A stretch of 64,000 nucleotides of DNA, from NCBI RefSeq assembly GCF_014647515.1, contig NZ_BMPI01000010.1, positions 141,224 through 205,223 on the forward strand. The letters are read 5' to 3'. The notes beneath the pieces are model-generated. The model saw nothing but the letters and a program-made list of their open reading frames with translations, was not told where the DNA came from and searched no databases. Every line of letters begins with the position of its first letter. The first letter of the stretch is position 1. The position numbers and the translations under genes are program-made. Source of the stretch: Dactylosporangium sucinum (GTDB taxonomy: Bacteria > Actinomycetota > Actinomycetes > Mycobacteriales > Micromonosporaceae). This document shows, piece after piece, positions 44,425-51,903 of the stretch.

Positions 44425-44464
44425 TTTTCCCCGTGTTGTGCGTGTTTTCCCCGTGTTGTGCGTG
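44425..44464 (-). repeat. 20-bp tandem duplication in the SDR leader
   Basis: TTTTCCCCGTGTTGTGCGTG occurs twice without gap (44425-44444 and 44445-44464). On the minus strand each copy carries GGGGAAAA, so the ribosome-binding region of the SDR gene is duplicated. Confidence 0.85.
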
Positions 44465-44580
44465 CGTGCGTTGATCGTGGTGGTCGGTACATGATCCGGC
44501 CGCGTGCATTCCCTCTGTGGGAGCGTATGCGGCTGCCACCGTGGAACAAGATCGGCCGTTCGAAGGTCCGCCTCGCCCAA

Positions 44581-44964
44581 CTAGAGCTGCCGAAGGCCAG
44601 CGAGGACCTTCGCCAGCACGTCGTTGGGGACGACGTCCGGCACAGGATCATTGAGCCGCACCAGGTCCAGCTCAGCGAGGTCGCCGAGTAGGACGCGGAC
44701 GGCGCCGAGCGGGACTGCCAGGTGCACGCTGAGCTCAGCCACTGACAACGGTCGCCGCCCGCACAGGCGGATGATCGAAAGGTGCTCCGGGCCGAGGTAC
44801 GCGGTGGCCGGCGGCGGGGTGCCGGTCGCGGTCACCAGCGCGATGAGGTCGACCGTGGTTGGTGTACGGGTGCGGCCCTGGATGAGGGCGTACGGTCGCA
44901 CGAGCGGCCCGGCGGCTTCCTCGACCGGCCCTCCCGCCGGCAGATGATCTGCCTCGCGGCTCAT
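44581..44964 (-). CDS. cvnC: DUF742 protein (CvnC-like), second conservon
   Basis: A 127-residue DUF742 protein: VRPYALIQGRT, LGPEHLSIIRLCGRRPLSVAELSVHLAVPLGAVRVLLGDLAELDLV. It is the last conservon gene here; no GTPase gene follows, and the next gene is an SDR. It overlaps the roadblock gene by 4 bases. Confidence 0.9.
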   Translation of the reverse strand: MSREADHLPAGGPVEEAAGPLVRPYALIQGRTRTPTTVDLIALVTATGTPPPATAYLGPEHLSIIRLCGRRPLSVAELSVHLAVPLGAVRVLLGDLAELDLVRLNDPVPDVVPNDVLAKVLAGLRQL

Positions 44965-45365
44965 AGCGCGGTGATGAACGGGCGTGGTGCCGCACTCAGG
45001 AACGGCCGGGCTCCGGTGACGAGGCGCGCCAGCTCGTAGGCGACCACACCGATGTCTGCAGCCCGGCCTGCCAGCACCGCTACGTACGCGCCCTCGCCTG
45101 CGGCGGTTGACAGGAAGTACGCCTCGCGCAGCTCGAGCACGGCCAGCCGGAGCTCGCCGCCCTGAGTTTGCGCGCTGAGACCGTTGGCAAGCCCGTGGAG
45201 GCCGGAGGTGATCGCCGCCAGCTGGTCGGCCTCGTCGCGGCCGAGCCCGGTCGAGTGTGTGATGACCAGCCCATCGGCGGACAGCACGACGGCGTGGTCC
45301 ACATCGCCGACCCGCCCCACCAGGTCGTCCAGCAGCCAGGTCAGCTTCTTCGTCGGTTCCGTCAC
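44961..45365 (-). CDS. cvnB: roadblock/LC7 domain protein (CvnB-like), second conservon
   Basis: A 134-residue roadblock protein (LTWLLDDLVGRVGDVDHAVVLSADGLVITHS; ELREAYFLSTAAGEGAYVAVLA). GTG start at 45365 with AGAGGGG upstream; the frame is open to 45746 but only through the kinase gene. Paralogue of the protein at 15019-15438. Confidence 0.9.
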   Translation of the reverse strand: MTEPTKKLTWLLDDLVGRVGDVDHAVVLSADGLVITHSTGLGRDEADQLAAITSGLHGLANGLSAQTQGGELRLAVLELREAYFLSTAAGEGAYVAVLAGRAADIGVVAYELARLVTGARPFLSAAPRPFITAL

Positions 45366-45393
45366 GACATTGCCCCTCTCGACGATCGTGGGT

Positions 45394-47694
45394 TCAGAGC
45401 GTCCCGCTGCGCGGCGACTGGTTGCCGGGTTCGGTGTACTCCGACGGGTCGCTGTCGGCCCGGCCGCGGCGGGTACCGGCCTGCAGGGCAGCCATCCGCC
45501 GCCTGATGTCGGCCGGGTCTTGTTCGGGTTCTTGCGTGGTGCTCGCCCCGGTTGTGTCGGCCGGGCCGAACGGCAAATGCGGCTCCGCCCGCAGACCCTC
45601 ATGCAGGCTTGCCTGCGGCCGCCGTGCCGGCAACCCGTGCGCCGCACCGGCACTGCCCGAGGCGGCCCCGGACCCGCCCGGCACGTCGGCGGCACCGGCA
45701 GCGTGCCGGGGTGCAGGCGCCGTACCGGCAGCTGCTGCCAATGCATGTACCGGCGCGGGAACGGCGTTGAGCGGTCGAGGTGCCTGCGGCACCGCGTCGA
45801 GTGCGATGTCGGCCGGATCGGTCATCAACTCGGCGGGTATCACGACCACCGCGGTCACACCTCTGTACGGTGACCCCTTGAGCTGCACCCAGATGTGGTG
45901 CTTGTGGGCGAGCACGTTGACCACGGACAGGCCGAGCTGGGTGGATTCGAGCAGCGCGATCTCGGCGGCGGCGCCGAGCCGCCGGTTCGCTTCGCCCATC
46001 GCCTCGGCCGGCATGCCCAGACCCCGGTCCTCGACGTCGATGCTGTAGCCAGCGCCAACCCACTGCCCGGTGATCTCCACCGTGGTGTTGGGCGGAGACG
46101 CCGCCAACGCGTTTTCGACCAGTTCGGCCAGCAAATGGGACAGGTCAAGCACGGCATGCACGGCGACGGTGGCATCCTCGACGTTGCGGAGCCTCACCCG
46201 CTGGTATCCCTCTACCTCGCTGAAACCGGCGCGGATAACGTCAACGACCGGCTGGGGTGTCGACCAGGTCCGCATGGGGTTGGATCCGGACAGCAGCATG
46301 AGGTTCTCCGCGTATCGGCGCATACGGGTGGCCAGATGGTCGACGCCGAAGAGCTTCGCCAGCGCATCTTCGTTAAGTTCCTGCCGCTCCATCTCGTCGA
46401 GCGCTCGGAGTTGCCGGTGTAGCAGCGACTGGAATCGCCCCGCGATGTTCCGGAATACCTCGCCGACGCCGCGGCGAAGTTCCGCCTGCTCAACGGCGAC
46501 CTCGAGCGCGGTGCGGCGGGCCGCGTTGAGCGCCTGCCCGACTTGTCCGATTTCGTCCGTGCCGAGGTTCAACGGCGGTGCCTCGGTATCAACGTCGACC
46601 CGCTCGCCTCGGCCGACCCGCTCGACCACGGCGGGAAGCTGTTGATCGGCGAGCCGCTGCGCCGCCATCTGCAGGGTGATCAGCCGGCGTGCCTGCTCGC
46701 GCCAGCCGCGAATGAGGTAGACGACGGCGAACGCGCCGGCGACGACGATGACGAGCAGTTGCAGGCCGATCCGGACCGCGAGGGCCGTTGTCCGGGCCAC
46801 CTGCTCACTGCCTCCGGTCAGCACGACGGTGCGCAGCTGGGCGGCGGCCGGGTCCATCGCGGTCTGCCATTCTTCTGCGGTGACCGGAGCGGGCCCGCCG
46901 GCGCGGGCGGAAACGATCCGGTCTTCCAGCGCGCGGAGCCGGTCGAAGCTGTCGCCGTTGAGGACCTGAGTGGCGTGCCGTTGCGTCGATGCCGGCAGCT
47001 CGGTGACAGCGCTCTCGGTGCCGACTCGCCAGGCCCCCACCAGGTGCGCGATTTGCGTCCGGTCGGCGTCGGTGAGGCGGTTGGCCGCCAGTACTCCGCT
47101 GAACAGGGCGTCCTCCTGGGACAGCAGCTCCCAAGCCCGTTCGAGCCTGATGAGCGTGCTGACGTCGTGCATCACCTGCCGGTCGTCGAGCCGGGCCATG
47201 AGCTCGTAGGACGCCCAGAACTGATCGAGCGTCGCAGTGAACGCGCGGGCGGCCTCGGCCGGACCGATGGTGCGAGCGTCGACCGCTACCCTGGTCTCCG
47301 CCAGGCCGGCCAAGGCGCTGATGATGCCGTCGACTCGCCGTTCCAGTTCGTCGCCGGCGGCCATGCCAGCCAGCCAACGCTGCGCCGATGCGGTGAAGTT
47401 CGCTGCCCGGCCCTCAGCTTGGCGACGGCTGGCGAGCAACTGCTCCTGGTGGCTTGCCGTCGGCGCGGCAAGGAAGCGAACCGTGGCCTTGCGCTCTGCC
47501 TGAAGCGCCACTTCGAGCGGCGCGGCCGGTTCGGCCATGGTCGTGTTCAGCGTCCCGGCCCAAGCCAAGGTCAATCCGCTGCTGATCGTCACCCAGGCGC
47601 CGAACAGCCACAGCGTCGCCACCACGAGAATCTGCAGGTAGAGCCGTTGCCGCAGCGATGTCGTCCGCCTGCGCGATCGCCGGGTTGTCACCAC
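45394..47694 (-). CDS. cvnA: NIT-domain sensor histidine kinase (CvnA-like), second conservon
   Basis: About 766 residues, paralogous to 15494-17947. A first membrane segment (LQILVVATLWLFGAWVTI) follows an Arg-rich start; the NIT-like external domain and a second membrane segment (LLVIVVAGAFAVVYLIRGW) come before HAMP. VDHLATRMRRYAENL is the H-box, ENALAASPP the N-box and DRGLGMPAE / QLGLSVVNVLAHKH the ATP region. GTG at 47694 or 47691 is supported by GAGGAG directly upstream. It follows the P450 gene by 80 bases. Confidence 0.88.
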   Translation of the reverse strand: MVTTRRSRRRTTSLRQRLYLQILVVATLWLFGAWVTISSGLTLAWAGTLNTTMAEPAAPLEVALQAERKATVRFLAAPTASHQEQLLASRRQAEGRAANFTASAQRWLAGMAAGDELERRVDGIISALAGLAETRVAVDARTIGPAEAARAFTATLDQFWASYELMARLDDRQVMHDVSTLIRLERAWELLSQEDALFSGVLAANRLTDADRTQIAHLVGAWRVGTESAVTELPASTQRHATQVLNGDSFDRLRALEDRIVSARAGGPAPVTAEEWQTAMDPAAAQLRTVVLTGGSEQVARTTALAVRIGLQLLVIVVAGAFAVVYLIRGWREQARRLITLQMAAQRLADQQLPAVVERVGRGERVDVDTEAPPLNLGTDEIGQVGQALNAARRTALEVAVEQAELRRGVGEVFRNIAGRFQSLLHRQLRALDEMERQELNEDALAKLFGVDHLATRMRRYAENLMLLSGSNPMRTWSTPQPVVDVIRAGFSEVEGYQRVRLRNVEDATVAVHAVLDLSHLLAELVENALAASPPNTTVEITGQWVGAGYSIDVEDRGLGMPAEAMGEANRRLGAAAEIALLESTQLGLSVVNVLAHKHHIWVQLKGSPYRGVTAVVVIPAELMTDPADIALDAVPQAPRPLNAVPAPVHALAAAAGTAPAPRHAAGAADVPGGSGAASGSAGAAHGLPARRPQASLHEGLRAEPHLPFGPADTTGASTTQEPEQDPADIRRRMAALQAGTRRGRADSDPSEYTEPGNQSPRSGTL

Positions 47695-47775
47695 ATGCTC
47701 CTCACAGTCAGTGGGGTCGGGCTGGCTCGGGCAGGCTCGGGCAGACACCAACCAGTGCGGCCGTAGCGATGCGGG

Positions 47776-49143
47776 TCAGCTAGTGCGGGCACTACGCACT
47801 GCCAGGTCCAGGTAGACCTGGTGACGGGGCTGCAACGAGATCGATCCCTGCGGGCGGGTGCCGCGCGGCGCCCGTATCCGAATCCGCAGGTCGGTGTGTA
47901 GCGCAGCGAGCGCCAGGAGGGCCTCAGCTCGGAACAGGTACGCGCCGACACAGCGGTGGACACCACCACCGAACGGCAGGTATGCCCATTTGTGCGGTCG
48001 CCGAGCGCCCGGTTTCCACCGGTCGGGGTCGAACCGGTCCGGCTCGGGCCACAGCGACGCAAGCCGGTGCGTGAGATACGGAGAGACGATCACCGTGTCG
48101 CCGGGGTGGACCGGGATGTGGCCGAGCAGGTCATCCTGGACGACGCCGCGTGGCAGCATCCACGCCGGCGGGTAGAGCCGCAGGACCTCGTTGAGCACCA
48201 TCCCCGTGTACTCCAGGCGCTCGAGGTGCTCGGGTAGCACCGGGTTACCGGGGCCGCCGACGACGGCGTCGACCTCCTCTTGCAGCCGTCGCGCGATCTG
48301 CGGATGCTCCTGCAGGGCGATAAACGTCCAGCCCAGGGTCATCGCGGTGGTTTCGGTACCCCCGGTGAACAAGGCGACGACGTTGTTACGGGCGAGGTCC
48401 GTCTTGACCCGGGTGCCGTCGTTGAGAGTCGCGTGGGCGAGCATGGAGATGACGTCCCAGCTCGGCGGCTGCGCCCGGGCGGCGTCGATGAGCGGCTTGA
48501 CGATGCTGTCGGCCTGCCGTACCGCGGCGCGGTGTGCCCGGTCGCCCGGCATCGGCACCCAATCCGGCATTCCTGGCATCGCGACTCGGGATTGCATCGC
48601 CTGGAAGCTTGTGTCGATGGCCTCGCCGACTCGCAGGGCGTCTTCGGCGGACAGTCGGTCACCGAAGAACATCTTGCCGAGCACGGTGTGGGTGATGACC
48701 TTCATCGCCGGAACCAGCGCAACCGGCTTCGGCGACTGGCGGGCACGGCGGACTAGGTCCCCCACCGACTGCTGCACCGCGTCGGCGATCGCGGGGTACA
48801 TCTCGCGGACCCGAGCGGGGGTGAACATCGGTTGCAGCAGCTCTCGGCTGGGCTTCCAGTCCGGACCCTCCCGGCCGATACCCTGCCGCCCCTGCAGCTT
48901 CGCCAGCTCCTCCCACATCATCCCTGTACGCAGGTAGGTCTCGTCCGAGCGGTCCCAGACTTGCTCGACGAGGTTCGGATCGACGACCAGGTACGGCGCG
49001 AAACCGGGCCGCAGCTGCAAGCGGACCGTCGCCCCTTCGTACCGGCGTCCCAACTTGGCGAGCAGACCGACCGGATCACGCAACTGCCGCAGCACCTCGA
49101 ACAGACCGATCGTGGGTACCTGAGCTCCTGGCGTTCGTTGCAC
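47776..49143 (-). CDS. cytochrome P450 leading the second conservon
   Basis: A 455-residue P450 with TGGTETT I-helix, VLNEVLRLYP (ExxR) and LPFGGGVHRCVG heme loop. GTG at 49143 is chosen for the AGGAG 8 bases upstream and normal P450 length; the frame is open to 49509. Conservons in Streptomyces often carry a P450 (CvnE), usually at the end; here it comes first. Related to the diterpene-operon P450 at 20628-22010. Confidence 0.9.
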   Translation of the reverse strand: MQRTPGAQVPTIGLFEVLRQLRDPVGLLAKLGRRYEGATVRLQLRPGFAPYLVVDPNLVEQVWDRSDETYLRTGMMWEELAKLQGRQGIGREGPDWKPSRELLQPMFTPARVREMYPAIADAVQQSVGDLVRRARQSPKPVALVPAMKVITHTVLGKMFFGDRLSAEDALRVGEAIDTSFQAMQSRVAMPGMPDWVPMPGDRAHRAAVRQADSIVKPLIDAARAQPPSWDVISMLAHATLNDGTRVKTDLARNNVVALFTGGTETTAMTLGWTFIALQEHPQIARRLQEEVDAVVGGPGNPVLPEHLERLEYTGMVLNEVLRLYPPAWMLPRGVVQDDLLGHIPVHPGDTVIVSPYLTHRLASLWPEPDRFDPDRWKPGARRPHKWAYLPFGGGVHRCVGAYLFRAEALLALAALHTDLRIRIRAPRGTRPQGSISLQPRHQVYLDLAVRSARTS

Positions 49144-49482
49144 CGCTGCACTCCTGCCCGCCGTTGATGACCATGCCGGGGTCCGGCCGGCACGACCGGC
49201 CGAGGCGACGGCGCCGTCACTCCCCGTCGATACCCTGGCACGAGGGGTACCCGCGGGGCGTTGCCCATTCGCGACGAGGTGCTGTCGGTGCGCGACAGAT
49301 TTCATCGCGCATGCCCGCAGCCCACGTGGGGCTGCCGACCCCGCCGGGCCGCGCGGACCAGCGCCGGCCGCCCGCCTTAAGGTGGGCTGCGTGCTACAGA
49401 TCCGCCGGGCCGGACGCCGACCCAGCCCGACGCCGGCCGCAGGCACCCAATACCGGTCTGTATGCCGTACGGCGGTCCTGGG
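49144..49482. other. intergenic, no features seen
   Basis: About 340 bases between the divergent P450 gene and the plus-strand HTH gene. It should hold both promoters; no repeat or hairpin stands out. Confidence 0.5.
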
Positions 49483-50169
49483 ATGAGCCGGCCGACCGCC
49501 GTGCCCCAAGAGGTCCGCTTACGCATGCGCGCTCAGCGGCTCGCTGGCTGGACCTGGCCGCAGATCGCGGAGGATCTCAACCAGCGTGAGGTGCCGACCA
49601 GCCAGGGAGCCCGACGGTGGACTGCCGCCGTGGCGAGAGCACTCGTACAGCATTGGCAGCAGGCCGATGAGGGCGTCCGACTGCCATCGGACCTCGGCGA
49701 TCCGCCTGACCTGGGGCGTCCCGTGTGGCGGCAGCCGACCCTGTCGGACGCCGACAGGGCAACGATCCGTCAGCTGTATATCGACGGGACGGCGCTGGAA
49801 GAGATCAAAGCCACGTTCGGCGTGTCCAAGAACCTCATCTACTCCCTGGTCGGATCGTCCGAGCGCCGCCGCCCCGCTCAACGCCCGAACAAGCCCGACC
49901 CGCGTGCCCTGGCGCCGTTGGAGCTCGGCCGGCTTCGGCAGCTGAGCGCGCTGGCCGCGAAGGTCCGCGGGCAAACGTCACCCGACCACCCCGCACGCGA
50001 GCACAGCAGGCAGTTCGCCGAGTTGCTCGCCGCCCTCATTGACGAGGGCTTCACCGCGCGATCACTCGCAGACAAGATCGGCTGCAGCCGAGCGAAGATC
50101 GAACTTGCTCTCGGCCGGCACGGCCACCGGCCCCTGCCGCCGTCACTGACGCCGCGGTCCAAGTCGTAA
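49483..50169 (+). CDS. HTH DNA-binding protein with recombinase-like N terminus
   Basis: About 228 residues. The N terminus (VRLRMRAQRLAGWTWPQIAEDLNQREVPTSQGARRWTAAVARAL) resembles the DNA-binding recombinase domain of large serine recombinases, without any catalytic domain. Further HTH-like segments follow: IRQLYIDGTALEEIKATFGVSKNLIYSLVG and ARSLADKIGCSRAKIELALGRHG. Likely a regulator or a recombinase remnant. An upstream ATG at 49462 is possible. Confidence 0.65.
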   Translation: MSRPTAVPQEVRLRMRAQRLAGWTWPQIAEDLNQREVPTSQGARRWTAAVARALVQHWQQADEGVRLPSDLGDPPDLGRPVWRQPTLSDADRATIRQLYIDGTALEEIKATFGVSKNLIYSLVGSSERRRPAQRPNKPDPRALAPLELGRLRQLSALAAKVRGQTSPDHPAREHSRQFAELLAALIDEGFTARSLADKIGCSRAKIELALGRHGHRPLPPSLTPRSKS

Positions 50170-50556
50170 CCACACCGCGCCCCCGGCCGGCCGTGCCGCG
50201 CCGGCCTGCACGAAGGGGTCGCCTGACCCGAGCGGCTCGATAACCCCCGTAGGTGGGGTGGGTCGGTGCTGGCTTGTGACCAGCTTGACGACCGTGTAGC
50301 CCACGATCAGGGCGGTCGCTACCGCGCCGGCCAGCCATAGCCCGAGCGTGGCCACCACACCGACGAAGACAACGCGTTGCCACGGCGCATCATCGAGCAC
50401 AAGCGCCGCACCGGCGAAGGCCACCGCCGCGCTACCACCAAGAGCGAAGGACCAGAATCGCAGTCCAGCCAGCCTGGGACCTACCGCATCAAGCCTTGAG
50501 CGAAACGCCACCCCACCATTTTCGGCGCCTGACCCGCCCCAAGTCGACAGGAGCAC
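50143..50556 (-). CDS. two-helix membrane protein, hypothetical
   Basis: A 137-residue protein with two or three hydrophobic segments (FWSFALGGSAAVAFAGAALVL; VVFVGVVATLGLWLAGAVATALIVGYTVV). No family recognised. Its end overlaps the convergent HTH gene by 27 bases, and the start is uncertain. Confidence 0.5.
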   Translation of the reverse strand: MLLSTWGGSGAENGGVAFRSRLDAVGPRLAGLRFWSFALGGSAAVAFAGAALVLDDAPWQRVVFVGVVATLGLWLAGAVATALIVGYTVVKLVTSQHRPTPPTGVIEPLGSGDPFVQAGAARPAGGAVWLRLGPRRQ

Positions 50557-51009
50557 GGAAAACGCAGGCCAGCCATCGTGGATCTGTCGCTCACCGGCAC
50601 CAACCTGGCACCCACGAGCTCCGTGATGCCCGGGTCACTGTCGCAGACTGTCCATCGACCAGCCCGCACTGCGGCACAGCGAACGCCGTTCGACGCAGCG
50701 TGCCGTTCGCTGCGCAGCCCGTTGTACCAATCCCGTCGGACGATCCGTATGCGTAGGAAAGGCGGCCATGACCATCAAGATCGTTGACAGCCTCGGCGGT
50801 GAGATCGGCGAAGCGGCCTGGACGTTTCGACTGGCAGCTTCGAACACGCGGTTATGGGCGATCACCAGGTGCACAAATTCCTGGCACTCGACGACGACGA
50901 CTCCCCAGCCGGGCTATCCACCTACATCCACAACTTCACCGCCGCGCCCCTGGCCCGCCCCGCAGTACTTTGCGCGCCGTTGGGTGCTTGCTGCTGGCCT
51001 GGGGCGGTC
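50557..51009. other. region with frameshifted coding fragment
   Basis: No intact gene. From ATG 50768 a coding-looking stretch (MTIKIVDSLGGEIGEAAW) runs on the plus strand, and the protein-like sequence appears to continue in another frame (STGSFEHAVMGDHQVHKFLA, then LDDDDSPAGLSTYIHNF) until about 50950, as if a small gene had been frameshifted. It then runs into the frame of the prepilin peptidase. Confidence 0.35.
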
Positions 51010-51798
51010 GTGACGGCACCGGCCGACGCCCGGCGGCCGCAGTTGGAGGCGGTTCGGCGGCCGGGCCGTCGTTGGTGGGCCTTGGCAGTTGTCCCGCTGC
51101 TGCGGCAGCAGGTGCTGCGGATGGCGGTGCCGTCCGGCGCGCCGCGTGCCCGGCTGTGTCCGGGTTGCGGCGCCGCGGCGGAGCTGGCCGAGCCGGGCGG
51201 GGCGTTGTTGCTGCCGGCCGGGCGATGCGGGTCGTGCGGCATCCGTGCTGGCGCCCCGCCGCTGCTGCTGGAAGTGCTGGCGGTCACCGCAGCCGCGGTC
51301 GCGGTGTTTGCCGCGCCGACCCTCGCGGCGCTGCTGGCGGTGCTGTGGTGGTCCGGTTGCGCGGTGATCCTGTGCTTCGTCGACCTGCGGGTCCACCGTC
51401 TTCCAGACCTGTTGACCGGTCTCGCCGCAGGTGGGGTACTCGCGGCGTACACGGTTGAGGCCGTGCTCTCCGGCCAGTGGGGGCACTTGGTCGATGCGGT
51501 GCTGTCGGCAGCCGGGACCGGCTTGGTGCTCCTGCTTGCCGCGCTGTTGCTCGGCCGGCACGGCATGGGGCTGGGCGACGTCAAGTTGGCGGTGTCGATT
51601 GCGGCGCTGCTTGGGTGGTGGGGTTCGGGCGCCGTCGTCGCCGGGCTGCTCCTGGGCTTTGTCTTCGCGGGCGTGGTGGGCGTCGTGTTGCTGGCGAGCA
51701 GACGGGTGACCCGCGGTCAGCACATCCCGCTGGGCCCGTTCCTCATCGCCGGGACCTGGCTGGCGTTGGCGCTGCTGAGTTGGTCCGGGCCGGTGTAG
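51010..51798 (+). CDS. prepilin peptidase (A24 family)
   Basis: A 262-residue membrane aspartic peptidase, expected to cleave Tad pseudopilins. The two catalytic Asp motifs are FVDLRVHRLPD and GMGLGDVKLA (GxGD). A CPGC...CGSCG zinc-like pair lies near the N terminus, as in many PilD-type enzymes. Several membrane helices follow. GTG at 51010 is chosen; the open frame from 50854 begins with unrelated sequence. It lies 16.9 kb from the nearest tad pilus gene, on the opposite strand. Confidence 0.87.
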   Translation: MTAPADARRPQLEAVRRPGRRWWALAVVPLLRQQVLRMAVPSGAPRARLCPGCGAAAELAEPGGALLLPAGRCGSCGIRAGAPPLLLEVLAVTAAAVAVFAAPTLAALLAVLWWSGCAVILCFVDLRVHRLPDLLTGLAAGGVLAAYTVEAVLSGQWGHLVDAVLSAAGTGLVLLLAALLLGRHGMGLGDVKLAVSIAALLGWWGSGAVVAGLLLGFVFAGVVGVVLLASRRVTRGQHIPLGPFLIAGTWLALALLSWSGPV

Positions 51799-51903
51799 CT
51801 CGAAGGTCGAGGCCGCGTCCCCACCGCGCTATCGCTCGGCCCGCTCTTCATCGCTGGCGCGTGGTTGACCATGAACCTGCTGGCCTGGTCGAGCCTGGTG
51901 TAG
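51799..51903 (+). pseudogene. remnant of a second prepilin peptidase C terminus
   Basis: Directly after the peptidase stop, the plus strand encodes LSLGPLFIAGAWLTMNLLAW and SSLV-stop, matching the end of the intact gene (IPLGPFLIAGTWLALALLSW, SGPV-stop). No catalytic region remains. It overlaps the end of the giant minus-strand gene. Confidence 0.8.

Noticed and set aside
49483..50169. Serine recombinase
   Set aside because: Only DNA-binding-like segments are present; there is no catalytic serine domain and no attachment-site repeats were seen.
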